Shown here piece by piece: positions 54,244-63,238 of a stretch of DNA of 64,000 bases. The DNA lies in assembly GCF_001429785.1 (NCBI RefSeq), contig NZ_LMJF01000001.1:508462-572461 (forward strand), read 5' to 3'. The number at the start of each line of letters is the position of its first letter. Positions within the stretch are counted from its first letter, which is position 1. The position numbers and the translations under genes are program-made. Source of the DNA: Lysobacter sp. Root916 (GTDB lineage Bacteria; Pseudomonadota; Gammaproteobacteria; Xanthomonadales; Xanthomonadaceae). The notes under the pieces were generated by a model. It did not search any database. It had not been told where the DNA came from and saw nothing but the letters and a program-made list of their open reading frames with translations.

Positions 54244-54487
54244 GGAGCTTTGGCTCTAAAATCGTGGTGCCTTGCAGCATGGCGCAGGCCGAGGGGGCTT
54301 GCAACAGGCAAGGTCGGACCCGGCCGCAGGCCGAGCCGCGGGGCAGGGAGCGTGGTGGATTTGATGTGCCAGCGGCGCCGGCTGCGCGACCGTGCAGGCG
54401 GGGTCTGCACGACGTGTACGGCACGGTCGGGCGCCGAGGGCGCCCGAACCGGAGGCGCCGCACCTGCCGGCGCGGCGCGTATGGGCC

Positions 54488-55228
54488 TTACCAGCCCATG
54501 TACTGGCCGCCGTTGGCGGACAGGTTGGCGCCGGTGATCCAGCCGGCCTCGTCGGGGATGAAGAAGCCCACCGCATAGGCGATCTCCTCGGGGTTGCCGA
54601 GGCGGCCGGTCGGGATCTGCGCGACGATCTTGTTGCGCACTTCCTCGGGCACCGCCATGACCATGTCGGTGGCGATGTAGCCCGGCGAGACCGTGTTCAC
54701 GGTGATGCCGAACTTCGCGTTCTCCTGCGCCAGCGAAATCGTGAAGCCGTGCATGCCGGCCTTGGCCGCGGCGTAGTTGGCCTGGCCGTACTGGCCCTTC
54801 TGGCCGTTGATCGAGCTGATCTGCACGATCCGGCCCCACTTGCGCTCGCGCATGCCCTCGATCACCGGGCGGGTGACGTTGAAGCAGGAATTGAGGTTGG
54901 TGCCGATCACGTCGGTCCACTGCTCGGGGGTCATGCGGTGGAAGGTCGAGTCGCGGGTGATGCCGGCGTTGTTGACCAGGATGTCGACCGGACCGAGCTG
55001 GCTTTCGACGTTGCGTACCAGCGCTTCGGCCTGCTCGGGGGAGGACACGTCGCCTTGCGCGAGCGCCACGTCGATGCCGAGTCCTTTCATCTGCGCCTGC
55101 CAGGCGCGTCCTTTGGCCTCGTCGCGATAGTTGGTCGCGACCCGATGACCCATCTGGGCCAGGCGTTGGACGATCGAGGTGCCGATGCCACCGGTACCGC
55201 CGGTGACCAATGCGACGCGTGACTGCAT
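54488..55228 (-). CDS. phaB: Acetoacetyl-CoA reductase PhaB
   Basis: A 246-residue SDR that makes (R)-3-hydroxybutyryl-CoA for polyhydroxybutyrate with NADPH. The start MQSRVALVTGG is set by AGAGGAAG upstream. Motifs are VTGGTGGIG, VNNAGITRDSTFHRM, QISSINGQKGQYGQANYAAA with Tyr/Lys, PGYIATDMVMAVPEEVRNKI and ANLSANGGQYMGW, all near-identical to known PhaB sequences. It precedes phaR on the same strand. No phaC or phaA lies in the window. Confidence 0.93.
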   Translation of the reverse strand: MQSRVALVTGGTGGIGTSIVQRLAQMGHRVATNYRDEAKGRAWQAQMKGLGIDVALAQGDVSSPEQAEALVRNVESQLGPVDILVNNAGITRDSTFHRMTPEQWTDVIGTNLNSCFNVTRPVIEGMRERKWGRIVQISSINGQKGQYGQANYAAAKAGMHGFTISLAQENAKFGITVNTVSPGYIATDMVMAVPEEVRNKIVAQIPTGRLGNPEEIAYAVGFFIPDEAGWITGANLSANGGQYMGW

Positions 55229-55271
55229 GTCTTCCTCTCCACGGCCGCGACGGTGCGGCCCTGACCCGATT

Positions 55272-56318
55272 CTAGTCAGCAAATATGAAATCGCCGTTGT
55301 GCATCGCGGCGAGCGAAACGGTCGGTGTGGACGCAATGCGACCGGGGTCGAACTCTGCCTGCGCGCGGTTGAGCAATTGCGGCACCGTGCTGGCGCCCGA
55401 CAAGGCCGCCGGCGCCTGGCCCAGGGCCTGCCAGGCCGCGCGCAGCGCCGGCAGCGGGCGTTGCGGATCCACCGGCAGCGCGGCATCGGACTTGGACAGC
55501 TTGCGGCCGTCGCTGCCCAGCACCAGCGGCAGATGGGCGTAATGCGGGGTGGGCAGGCCGAGCGCGCGCTGCAGCAGGATCTGGCGCGGGGTCGAATCGA
55601 GCAGGTCGGCGCCGCGTACGACGTCGCTGATGCCCTGGGCGGCGTCGTCCACCACCACCGCCAGTTGGTAAGCCCAGTAGCCGTCGGCGCGGCGCAGGAC
55701 CACGTCGCCGACGTCGTGCGCGACGTCCTGGGTCTGCGCGCCGCGGATGCGGTCCTGGAATGCGACCACGCTGTGGTCGGCCACGCGCAGACGGATCGCC
55801 GGCATGCGGCCGGGGCGTTCCGGCGCGGCCACGCAGCGGCGGTGGATGCCGCCGACCGCGGCCAGGTCGCTGCGGCTGCAATGGCAGGCGAAGGCGAGAT
55901 CGCGCGCTAGCAGATCCTCCAGCACCAGCCGGTAGATCTCGCCGCGTTGGCTCTGGCGCAGCACGGGTTCGTCGGATTCCAGGCCGAACGCGCGCAAAGC
56001 GCGCAACTGGCGCTCGGCCGCGCCGGCGACTTCGCGTGGCGGATCGAGGTCTTCTATGCGCACCAGCCAGGTGCCATTCGCATGCCGCGCGAGCAGCCAG
56101 CTGCCGAACGCGGCCAGCAGCGAACCGAAGTGCAGGTCGCCGGTGGGCGAGGGCGCGAAACGGCCGCGGTAGCTGGGAACGGGGGGCGTGGGCAAGGGCG
56201 TGCGGGCGGCTGGTCTTGGGGCGGGGCGGTACGGCGGGCGCGAGCCTTGGGCCGATCGGGCGCGGAGAGCGTAGTTAAACCGACTCGCCGGGCAAAGCCG
56301 CGCGGGGCTGGGTTTCAC
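55272..56318 (-). CDS. gluQ: Glutamyl-Q tRNA(Asp) synthetase
   Basis: A 348-residue truncated GluRS paralogue that attaches Glu to queuosine in tRNA-Asp. The class I HIGH-like motif is [17 protein letters not shown], where DLHFG replaces HIGH; the zinc region CHCSR and the KMSKS-like [10 protein letters not shown] follow. It lacks the anticodon domain. The first ATG gives about 48 residues before [10 protein letters not shown], longer than in most homologues (which begin a few residues before it), so the real start may be further inside, possibly at a non-ATG codon. Confidence 0.92.
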   Translation of the reverse strand: MKPSPARLCPASRFNYALRARSAQGSRPPYRPAPRPAARTPLPTPPVPSYRGRFAPSPTGDLHFGSLLAAFGSWLLARHANGTWLVRIEDLDPPREVAGAAERQLRALRAFGLESDEPVLRQSQRGEIYRLVLEDLLARDLAFACHCSRSDLAAVGGIHRRCVAAPERPGRMPAIRLRVADHSVVAFQDRIRGAQTQDVAHDVGDVVLRRADGYWAYQLAVVVDDAAQGISDVVRGADLLDSTPRQILLQRALGLPTPHYAHLPLVLGSDGRKLSKSDAALPVDPQRPLPALRAAWQALGQAPAALSGASTVPQLLNRAQAEFDPGRIASTPTVSLAAMHNGDFIFAD

Positions 56319-56392
56319 TTGAATTCACGGGGAGCCTGCCACATTTTGTTCCGGACCGCGCACGGTGCGCGGGTACGGTTAACCCCACGACC

Positions 56393-57301
56393 ATGTTCAA
56401 ACGCATCGCTCTATTCCTCGCTACCAACCTGGCCGTCCTCGCCCTGCTGAGTATCGTCCTGGCGGTTCTGCAGTCGTTCGGCATCACCACCGGGCGCAAT
56501 GGCTCGCTGCTGATCATGGCCACCCTGTTCGGCTTCGGCGGCTCGTTCGTGTCCTTGTTTCTGTCCAAGTGGATGGCCAAGCGCAGCACCGGCGCGCATG
56601 TGATCGAGCAGCCGCGCAACGAGGCCGAGCAGTGGCTGGTGAACACGGTCCGCCGTCAGGCCGAAGCGGCCGGCATCGGCATGCCCGAGGTCGCCATTTA
56701 CGACGCGCCCGAGATCAACGCTTTCGCCACCGGCGCCAACCGCAACAACGCGCTGGTCGCGGTATCGACCGGCCTGCTGCGCTCGATGAGCCGCGATGAG
56801 GCCGAGGCGGTGCTGGGCCACGAGGTCAGCCACGTCGCCAACGGCGACATGGTCACGATGGCCTTGGTCCAGGGCGTGCTCAATACCTTCGTGATCGTGC
56901 TGGCGCGCCTGGTCGGCCGCGTGATCGACGGTTATCTGTCCGGCAACCGCGACGGCGGCCCGGGCCTGGGCTACTACGTGATCGTGTTCGTGCTGGACAT
57001 GGTGTTCGGCCTGTTCGCCAGCATGATCGCGATGTGGTTCTCGCGTTACCGCGAGTTCCGCGCCGACGCCGGTGGCGCGCGCCTGGCCGGTCGCGACAAG
57101 ATGATCGGCGCGCTGGAGCGCCTGGCCCAGACCTACGGCGAGAGCACTCTGCCCAAGCAGGTGCAGGCCTTCGGCATCAGCGGCGCGGTCGGCCACGGCC
57201 TGTCCAAGCTGCTGCGCAGCCACCCGCCGCTGGAAGAGCGCATCACGGCGCTGCGCAATGCGCCGATCGAGACGGTGCGCGGATCGGTGGTGGCGCGTTG
57301 A
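56393..57301 (+). CDS. htpX: Heat-shock protease HtpX
   Basis: A 302-residue inner-membrane M48B zinc peptidase that degrades misfolded membrane proteins. Two N-terminal TM segments (residues 4-27 and 36-55) are followed by the cytosolic domain with [11 protein letters not shown] (zinc ligands, catalytic Glu) and two more hydrophobic stretches near residues 155-220. The third ligand lies in [13 protein letters not shown]. The end [12 protein letters not shown] is typical. It is divergent from gluQ with a 74-base shared upstream region and has its own terminator. Confidence 0.96.
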   Translation: MFKRIALFLATNLAVLALLSIVLAVLQSFGITTGRNGSLLIMATLFGFGGSFVSLFLSKWMAKRSTGAHVIEQPRNEAEQWLVNTVRRQAEAAGIGMPEVAIYDAPEINAFATGANRNNALVAVSTGLLRSMSRDEAEAVLGHEVSHVANGDMVTMALVQGVLNTFVIVLARLVGRVIDGYLSGNRDGGPGLGYYVIVFVLDMVFGLFASMIAMWFSRYREFRADAGGARLAGRDKMIGALERLAQTYGESTLPKQVQAFGISGAVGHGLSKLLRSHPPLEERITALRNAPIETVRGSVVAR

Positions 57302-57327
57302 TCTAGCGCGGCCGAGCAGTCAGGAAG

Positions 57328-57356
57328 AAGCCCGCCGAATGGCGGGCTTTTTCTTT
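57328..57356 (+). terminator. Intrinsic terminator of htpX
   Basis: AAGCCCGCC-GAAT-GGCGGGCTT is followed by TTTCTTT, 27 bases after the stop codon. Confidence 0.92.
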
Positions 57357-57465
57357 GGGGCAAGGGGAGTTTTGGGCGCGCGCGCGGGTGGGTCGCGGCT
57401 TGCGCCGCGGCTAACAGGGGGTGTGGGGCGGGGGCTGGAACGCGGCTGGCTTTGCGTGGGGTGGG

Positions 57466-57494
57466 TTGACACATACCGACTATTTGGTATGTTT
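57466..57494 (+). promoter_or_regulatory. Promoter of the TetR operon with embedded operator
   Basis: TTGACA (57466-57471) and TATGTT (57489-57494) are 17 bases apart. The perfect inverted repeat ACATACC-N8-GGTATGT (57471-57492) fills the space between them, so bound repressor would block RNA polymerase. Transcription should start close to the ATG at 57500. Confidence 0.75.
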
Positions 57495-57499
57495 AAGTC

Positions 57500-58138
57500 A
57501 TGGCCAGACCTACCAAGCAATCGCCCGAGCGCGGCGGCGCACGAATCCGGCTCCTGGAAGCGGCGCGGGACGTGATCCGCGCCAAGGGCTACGCGGCCAC
57601 CACCGTCGACGATTTGTGCGCGGCGGCCGAGGTGACCAAGGGCGCGTTCTTCCATCACTTCGGCAGCAAGGACGCGCTGGGCGTGGCCGCGGCCGAGTTC
57701 TGGGCCGAGACCACCACCGCCTTCTTCGCGGCCGCGCCGTATCACCAGCCGGCCGATGCGCTGGACCGCGTGCTGGCCTATGTCGCGTTCCGCAAGGCGA
57801 TCATCGCCGGCGACTTGGCCGAGTTCACCTGCCTGGTCGGGACCATGGCGCAGGAGGTGCACACCAGCGCGCCCGAGATCCGCGACGCCTGCGGCCGCAG
57901 CATCTTCGGCCACACCGCCACGCTGGAAGCCGACATCGAGCGCGCGCGCCGCGATCGCGGCATCGATGCGCGCGAGTGGAACGCCGCCAGCCTGGCGCGG
58001 CATACCCAGACGGTGATCCAGGGCGGCTTCGTGCTGGCCAAGGCCGGCAACGATCCCGAGCTTGCGCGCGAAGCGCTGGATCATCTGGACCGGTATATCC
58101 GGCATCTGTTCCGCGTCGAGCAGGAGCAAGCGGCATGA
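57500..58138 (+). CDS. TetR-family repressor
   Basis: A 212-residue regulator. The N-terminal HTH is AARDVIRAKGYAATTVDDLC, then TKGAFFHHFGSKDALGVAAA, the classic TetR recognition region. The C-terminal ligand domain (~70-200) is of the TetR_C type (AFRKAIIAGDLAEFTCLVGT, YIRHLFR). It heads a three-gene operon with coupled starts and has a palindromic operator over its own promoter, which supports autorepression. The ligand is unknown. Confidence 0.93.
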   Translation: MARPTKQSPERGGARIRLLEAARDVIRAKGYAATTVDDLCAAAEVTKGAFFHHFGSKDALGVAAAEFWAETTTAFFAAAPYHQPADALDRVLAYVAFRKAIIAGDLAEFTCLVGTMAQEVHTSAPEIRDACGRSIFGHTATLEADIERARRDRGIDAREWNAASLARHTQTVIQGGFVLAKAGNDPELAREALDHLDRYIRHLFRVEQEQAA

Positions 58139-58671
58139 ATGAGACCACCACCCTGGCCTGCGCCTGCGGGCGCACCCGTCTGCAAGCCAGCGGCGCGCCG
58201 ATCCTGGTATCCGAATGCCTGTGCGACAGCTGCCGCGAGGCGGCGGGGCGCCTGGCGACCTTGCCCGGCGCGCATAGCCTGCTCACGTCCTACGGCGCCA
58301 CGCCCAGCGCGGAGTACCGCAAGGACCGCATCCGCATCCTCGCCGACGCGGCGCAGCTGGCCGAGTTCCGCCTGAGTCCCGGCGCCGGTTCGCGCCGCGT
58401 GGTCGCGACCTGCTGCAACACGCCGCTGTTCCTGGAGATGAAGGGCGCGCATTGGCTCAGCGTGTACTCGCACTTGTGGCCGGCGGCGACGCGGCCCAAG
58501 CCGCAGATGCGCACGATGGTGGGCGACCTAGCCGATGCGTCCCGGGTGCCGGACGACATCCCCAACCTGAAAACCCACACGGTGCGTTTCTACGCCAAGT
58601 TGCTGGCCGCCTGGGTGGCGATGGGGTTCCGCAACCCGAAGGTCGAGGTGGGAGGGAAGGTCGATGCCTGA
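58135..58671 (+). CDS. DUF6151-like / GFA-related protein with Cys motifs
   Basis: A 178-residue protein whose ATG overlaps the TetR stop (ATGA). The N-terminal CACGRTRL and ECLCDSCREA motifs and the later CCNTPLFLEM are the Cys pairs of the GFA (glutathione-dependent formaldehyde-activating-like) zinc fold. The overall wording matches DUF6151 proteins as I recall them. It is controlled together with the TetR gene and followed by a small DUF6958-like gene with an 8-base overlap. Function unknown. Confidence 0.8.
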   Translation: MNETTTLACACGRTRLQASGAPILVSECLCDSCREAAGRLATLPGAHSLLTSYGATPSAEYRKDRIRILADAAQLAEFRLSPGAGSRRVVATCCNTPLFLEMKGAHWLSVYSHLWPAATRPKPQMRTMVGDLADASRVPDDIPNLKTHTVRFYAKLLAAWVAMGFRNPKVEVGGKVDA

Positions 58672-58966
58672 CGACAAGATCGAGATCGAGAACGTCAACA
58701 CGCCCGGCAAGACCGAGCGGGTGGATCGCGCCAAGTACACGGCGATGCGCAAGGCGCTGCTGTCGGTGCTGCCGAAGGCGGCGCCGGGGTTGAAGGTGGC
58801 GGAGGCGAAGGAGGCGTTGCTGCCGCTGTTGCCGGAGGCGCTGTTTCCGCAGGGCAAGACGGCGGGGTGGTGGCTGAAGGCGGTGCAGCTGGATCTGGAG
58901 GCGAAGGGCGTGATCGCGCGGGCGCAGATCAAGCCGGTGCATTTGTATCGGTTGGGGGTGGGTTGA
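58664..58966 (+). CDS. DUF6958-like small protein
   Basis: A 100-residue cytoplasmic protein, third in the TetR operon, overlapping the previous gene by 8 bases. It begins DKIEIENVNTPGKTERVDR and has a winged-helix-like stretch (AEAKEALLPLLPEALFPQG then GWWLKAVQLDLEAKGVI). The pattern recalls DUF6958 proteins; no function is known to me. Confidence 0.75.
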   Translation: MPDDKIEIENVNTPGKTERVDRAKYTAMRKALLSVLPKAAPGLKVAEAKEALLPLLPEALFPQGKTAGWWLKAVQLDLEAKGVIARAQIKPVHLYRLGVG

Positions 58967-59004
58967 ATGCGTAGTAGCGCGCCTGGGTAAGCTCAAAAGC
59001 AAAT

Positions 59005-59034
59005 CCCCCTCGATCCCCCTTTTTCAAAGGGGGA
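59005..59034. repeat. CCCCCTTTTTCAAAGGGGG dispersed hairpin element
   Basis: This element pairs CCCCCTTT with AAAGGGGG and is the inverted relative of the element at 52521-52550. It lies about 40 bases after the DUF6958-like stop and may also act as a terminator. Confidence 0.65.
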
Positions 59035-59136
59035 AGAAAAGCGGGGTTTGCTCGGCTTCTCAGTTTTTGACTTCGGCTTCGAATGCGGGATGGCCGTGAC
59101 TAAGCCGACTCGGGGCAACGAAGGCGGCCGTAGCCT

Positions 59137-59280
59137 TTCCCGATTCCCGATTCCCGATTCCCGATTCCCGATTCCCGATTCCCGATCGATTCCCGATTCC
59201 CGATTCCCGATTCCCGATTCCCGATTCCCGATTCCCGATTCCCGATTCCCGATTCCCGATTCCCGATTCCCGATTCCCGA
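59137..59280. repeat. 7-bp tandem array (TTCCCGA), 20 copies
   Basis: Twenty perfect TTCCCGA units span 144 bases, broken only once by four extra bases (TCGA) near 59186. The array ends four bases before the fimX stop codon, so on the fimX strand GGGAATC units directly follow the gene. Confidence 0.95.
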
Positions 59281-59284
59281 CGCC

Positions 59285-61360
59285 TTACTGGAAGTCGTAA
59301 TCCATATCCGGGCCCGCCGCGGCCAGGAAGTGGCCCTGGGCGTAGTCGATGCCGGCGGCGAACAGGAAGGACATGCTGGCCGCGTCCTGGACGAATTCGG
59401 CGATGGTCTGCTTGCCCAGTTCGCGCGCCTTGCTGGCGATCTCGCGGATGCGCTGCTGGTGGTCGGCGCTGCTGGGCAGGTCTTCCATGAAGGCGCGGTC
59501 GATCTTCAGGAACGAGGCGTCGAAGTGGCTGAGCATCTGGAACGAGTTCAGGCCCGAGCCGAACTGCTCCAGCCCCACGCGCACGCCGTAGCGGGCGACC
59601 CGGGCCTGGAACTCCTGCGCCGCGCGCAGGTGGGTGAAGACCTTGGACTCGGGCAGCTGCAGCACCAGCAGGCTGCCTTCGGCGTTCTGCCGCGCCAGCT
59701 GCTCTTCGATGTGCTGGAGCAGGCTTTCGTCCTGCAGCGAGGCCTGGGTGATCTTGACCAGCAGCGTGGTGCGCTTGCCGGCGCGCAGGCGGTCGCCGAT
59801 GACCTGGATCGCCTTGCCGACCACCCAGCGGTCGATTTCCCACAGCAGCCCGTGTTCCTCGGCGATCTGCAGGAAGCTCAGCGGCTGCACCAGTTCGCCC
59901 GGCTCGCCCTGCATGCGCAGGTAGGCCTCGTACATCTCCATCGGCTCGCCGTGCAGATTGATCAGCGGCTGGTAGTTCATCAGGAAGCGGTCGGCGTCGA
60001 GCGCGTCGCGGATGCGCGTGACCCAGGCTTCGACGCGCTCGGACTCGGCGCGGTCGGCCGCGCCCGGATCGAACAGTTCGGTGCGGTTGCCGCCCACGCC
60101 GATGCTGGACAGCACGCACTGGCTGGCCTTGCCCAGCACCGCGGTGACGCTGGCGATCTTCTCGCCGATCTGCACGCCGCCGATGCTGACGGTGGTGTTG
60201 AGCGAACGGCTTGGGGTTTCCAGCACGTGGTCGGCGAAAGCGGTGCGCAGGCGGTCGGCCAGGGCCGAGGTCGCGTGGTAGTCGCAGTTGGGCGTGAGCA
60301 CCGCGAACTGGTGCTCGGAGAAGCGCGCGGCGACGTCGTCGGGGCCGATCGCGGTGCGCAGGCGCTCGCCGAACGCGGCGATCAGCTCGTCGGACGCGTC
60401 CAGGCCGATTTCCTGCAGCAGGCGCGCGTAGTGATCGGGTTCGATCAGCAGCAGGCCGTGGTGGCTGTTGTTCTGGGCCGTGTCGGACACGGCGTCCTCG
60501 AGCGCGCGCAGGAAGGTGGCGCGGTTGAGCAGGCCGGTGACCTGGTCGCGCTGGCGCAGGGCCTCGACCTCGCGCGCCAGTTCGGGGTCGAACTCCTGGC
60601 GGCGCAGGATCACCTGCAGGCACTGCTCGCCCTCGTAGCTGGCCGGGGTGAACTCCATGACCGCGGCGAAATGGCTGCCGTCGAGCGCGCGCGCCTCGGT
60701 TTCGTAGCGCGGCGGCGGCGCCTCGCCCTTGGACAGCTGCTTGAGCAGTTGCTTGAAGCCGTCGACCTGGCCCGGTGCGACCAGGTCCAGCAGCGACATA
60801 CCCTCGATCTCTTCGAAGGATTCGAAGCCGAAGATCTCCAGGTAGGCCGCGTTGGCGCGGATGTGCATGCCTTCGTGGATGTAGGCGATGGGCTCGCGCG
60901 AGGAATCGATCAGGGTGTCGCAGCGGCGTTCGGTCTCGCGCACCTGGGCTTCCAGGCGGCGCAGCGAGCGGCGCGCTTCCAGGTCGGCCCATTCGGCGCG
61001 GACCACGTTCTGCACGTGGTCGGTATGGCCGCGCAGGATCACGCTGCGCGCGCCCATCGACAGCACTTCCAGCAGGCCGGTGTCGTCGACGCTGTCCAGC
61101 AGGACCAACACCGGCAGGTCCTTGCCGGTGCTGTCGACCTGCTGCATGACCTTGGGCAGCGGCAGATTGCGCGCATCGCGCGCGGCCAGGACCAGGTCGG
61201 GCTGCTGCAGGACCTGCGCGGCCAGCTCGGTTTCGTTCTCGGGACGCGACGGCCGCACGGCGATGCCGCTGTTGCGTAGACCGCTGACGATGGCTTCCGC
61301 CGCCTCGACGCTGTCGTCGACGATCAGCAGGCGCAGCACCATGTCTTTGCCGAATTGCAT
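59285..61360 (-). CDS. fimX: FimX-like REC-PAS-GGDEF-EAL protein with degenerate catalytic motifs
   Basis: A 691-residue c-di-GMP effector matching Xanthomonas FimX in length and order. A receiver-like domain (~8-125, LLIVDDSVEAAEAI) precedes PAS (~145-255, PIAYIHEGMHIRANAAYLEI), GGDEF (~270-420) and EAL (~440-685). The GGDEF signature reads FSEHQFAVL and the EAL signature MYEAYLRM, and further EAL metal residues look replaced (GLEQFGSGLNSFQML, with LEQFG where DDFG is usual), so both enzymes should be inactive and the EAL domain should bind c-di-GMP. FimX controls type IV pilus assembly at the pole. It neighbours epmB/efp. Motif readings are seen; the pilus role is from the family. Confidence 0.9.
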   Translation of the reverse strand: MQFGKDMVLRLLIVDDSVEAAEAIVSGLRNSGIAVRPSRPENETELAAQVLQQPDLVLAARDARNLPLPKVMQQVDSTGKDLPVLVLLDSVDDTGLLEVLSMGARSVILRGHTDHVQNVVRAEWADLEARRSLRRLEAQVRETERRCDTLIDSSREPIAYIHEGMHIRANAAYLEIFGFESFEEIEGMSLLDLVAPGQVDGFKQLLKQLSKGEAPPPRYETEARALDGSHFAAVMEFTPASYEGEQCLQVILRRQEFDPELAREVEALRQRDQVTGLLNRATFLRALEDAVSDTAQNNSHHGLLLIEPDHYARLLQEIGLDASDELIAAFGERLRTAIGPDDVAARFSEHQFAVLTPNCDYHATSALADRLRTAFADHVLETPSRSLNTTVSIGGVQIGEKIASVTAVLGKASQCVLSSIGVGGNRTELFDPGAADRAESERVEAWVTRIRDALDADRFLMNYQPLINLHGEPMEMYEAYLRMQGEPGELVQPLSFLQIAEEHGLLWEIDRWVVGKAIQVIGDRLRAGKRTTLLVKITQASLQDESLLQHIEEQLARQNAEGSLLVLQLPESKVFTHLRAAQEFQARVARYGVRVGLEQFGSGLNSFQMLSHFDASFLKIDRAFMEDLPSSADHQQRIREIASKARELGKQTIAEFVQDAASMSFLFAAGIDYAQGHFLAAAGPDMDYDFQ

Positions 61361-61422
61361 TCACCACCTCCGTGGCCCGCGTTTATGACACGAAGGCCGG
61401 GCCGGAGTCCATGCGAACCGCG

Positions 61423-62454
61423 TTACAGCGGTCGCTTTCCGGGATCTCCGGCGATCTCGCGCACCAGTTTTGGAACCAGATAGCCAGAAAGCCTAGCGGC
61501 CAGCGCGCGATGCAGCGCGCGGGCGCGTTCGTCTTCGATTTCGAAGTGCGCAGCCCCCTGCACACGATCGAGTTGATGCAGATAGTACGGCAGGACGCCG
61601 GCACGGAAACCGCGTTCGCTCAAATCTGCGAGCGCCTCGACGCTGTCGTTGACGCCGCGCAGCAGCACGGCCTGGTTGAGCAGGGTCGCGCCGGCCGCGC
61701 GCAGGCGGGCCAGGGCGGCGTCGACGGCGTCGTCGAACTCGCGGGCGTGGTTGGCGTGCAGGACCACGGTGACCGGCCAGGGCAGGGCGCGCAGCCAGGC
61801 CAGCAGCGGGGCGTCGACGCGCTCGGGCAGGACCACCGGCAGGCGGGTGTGAACGCGCAGACGCTTGAGATGCGGCACCGCGGCCAGGGCCTGGGTCAGC
61901 TCGGCCAGCTTGGGCGTGGCCAGCGACCAGGGGTCGCCGCCGGACAGGATGACCTCGTCGATCTGCGGGTCGGCCGCGATCAGGTCGATCGCGGCGCGCC
62001 AGCCGGCCGCGGCCGCGGTTTCCTCGGCATAGGGGAAGTGGCGGCGGAAGCAGTAGCGGCAGTGGATCGCGCAGCTGCCGGTGGTCACCAGCAGGGCGCG
62101 CCCGCGGTACTTGCGGATCACCCCGTCGCCGGCCTTGGCCAGGCCGTCGCCGACCGGGTCCAGGACGTAGCCGGGCATGGGGCGCAGCTCCTGGTCCAGG
62201 GGCAGGACCTGGCGCAGCAGCGGGTCGTGCGGGTCGCCGGCGCGCATGCGCGCGACGAAGCCGCGCGGCACCCGCAGCGGGAACTGCGCGGCGGCCGCGT
62301 CGGACACCCCGGCGGCGATGCCGTCCAGCCCCAGCAGGGCCAGCAGCTCGCGCGGATCGCGCACCGCGTCGCGCCACAGCGCCTGCCAGCGCGCGGACGC
62401 GCCGGGGTGCGGGAGGGGCTGCGGCTGTATGGAGGCCGGGGCTGCGGGTATCAT
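61423..62454 (-). CDS. epmB: EF-P beta-lysylation protein EpmB (radical SAM 2,3-aminomutase-like)
   Basis: A 343-residue radical-SAM/PLP enzyme that turns (S)-alpha-lysine into (R)-beta-lysine for modification of EF-P. The 4Fe-4S motif is SCAIHCRYCFRRHFPY (CxxxCxxC). The PLP lysine is expected in the C-terminal region near YYLHQLDRVQGAAHF. SGGDPWSLATPKLAELTQAL is typical of KamA-like enzymes. Its divergent neighbour is efp, the substrate of the pathway; epmA is not in the window. Confidence 0.94.
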   Translation of the reverse strand: MIPAAPASIQPQPLPHPGASARWQALWRDAVRDPRELLALLGLDGIAAGVSDAAAAQFPLRVPRGFVARMRAGDPHDPLLRQVLPLDQELRPMPGYVLDPVGDGLAKAGDGVIRKYRGRALLVTTGSCAIHCRYCFRRHFPYAEETAAAAGWRAAIDLIAADPQIDEVILSGGDPWSLATPKLAELTQALAAVPHLKRLRVHTRLPVVLPERVDAPLLAWLRALPWPVTVVLHANHAREFDDAVDAALARLRAAGATLLNQAVLLRGVNDSVEALADLSERGFRAGVLPYYLHQLDRVQGAAHFEIEDERARALHRALAARLSGYLVPKLVREIAGDPGKRPL

Positions 62455-62671
62455 GCGGGGCTAGCTTGTATGGATCCGGTTTCGTGGGCCCGGCGCCCTG
62501 GGGTTTCCCCGGCTCCGGTCCCGTTCGCGTCCCGCCCGGCCTTTCGGCGGCGGTGGCTGGCGCAGCCCGACATTCTAGCCTCCCGCCGTCGGTACGGCGG
62601 CCCCTATCCGTCGGGGCCCCGCGTACCGGCCGGCGCAACCGCTTCATTCTTACATTCGCAGGAGTTTCAGC

Positions 62672-63238
62672 ATGGCCAGCTTGGGCATGAACGACGTCAA
62701 GACCGGACAGAAGATCCTGGTCAACAACGACCCGTGCATCATCACCGAGACCGAGTACGTCAAGCCGGGCAAGGGCCAGGCCTTCACCCGCATCAAGTAC
62801 CGCAGCATCAAGTCGGGCCGCGTGGTCGAAATGACCATGAAGGCCACCGACAGCGTCGAACAGGCCGACGTGGTCGATACCGATATGCAGTACCTGTATT
62901 CGGATGGCGAGTACTGGCACTTCATGAACCAGGAATCCTTCGAGCAGGTCCAGTCCGACAAGGCCGGCATGGGCGGTTCCGAGAAGTGGCTCAAGGGCGA
63001 GGAAGAGTGCGTGGTGACGCTGTGGAACGGCGTGCCGATCGCGGTCCAGCCGCCGAACTTCGTCGAGCTCAAGATCACCGAGACCGACCCGGGCGTGCGC
63101 GGCGATACCTCCGGCGGCGGCGGCAAGCCGGCCACCCTGGAAACCGGCGCGGTCGTGCGCGTGCCGCTGTTCGTGGGCCAGGACGAAATCATCAAGGTCG
63201 ACACCCGCTCGGGCGAGTACGTCAGCCGAGTGAAGTGA
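62672..63238 (+). CDS. efp: Elongation factor P
   Basis: A 188-residue translation factor that relieves ribosome stalling at polyproline. The KOW-like N-terminal domain carries the modification loop VKPGKGQAF with Lys34, the residue beta-lysylated through EpmA/EpmB. OB domains follow ([17 protein letters not shown], then [20 protein letters not shown]). RBS GCAGGAG. The divergent epmB supports Lys34 modification in this organism. A long stem-loop begins within the last codons and stop. Confidence 0.98.
   Translation: MASLGMNDVKTGQKILVNNDPCIITETEYVKPGKGQAFTRIKYRSIKSGRVVEMTMKATDSVEQADVVDTDMQYLYSDGEYWHFMNQESFEQVQSDKAGMGGSEKWLKGEEECVVTLWNGVPIAVQPPNFVELKITETDPGVRGDTSGGGGKPATLETGAVVRVPLFVGQDEIIKVDTRSGEYVSRVK

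Larger units (their letters stand above)
58967..59284. other. 318-bp intergenic region with hairpin and tandem repeats
   Basis: No gene. It contains the CCCCCTTTTTCAAAGGGGG hairpin element (59015-59033) and the 7-bp array at 59137-59280, and lies between two convergent operons. Confidence 0.8.

Noticed and set aside
59137-59280. Possible CRISPR array
   Set aside because: The units are 7 bases without spacers; it is a simple tandem repeat and no cas gene is near.
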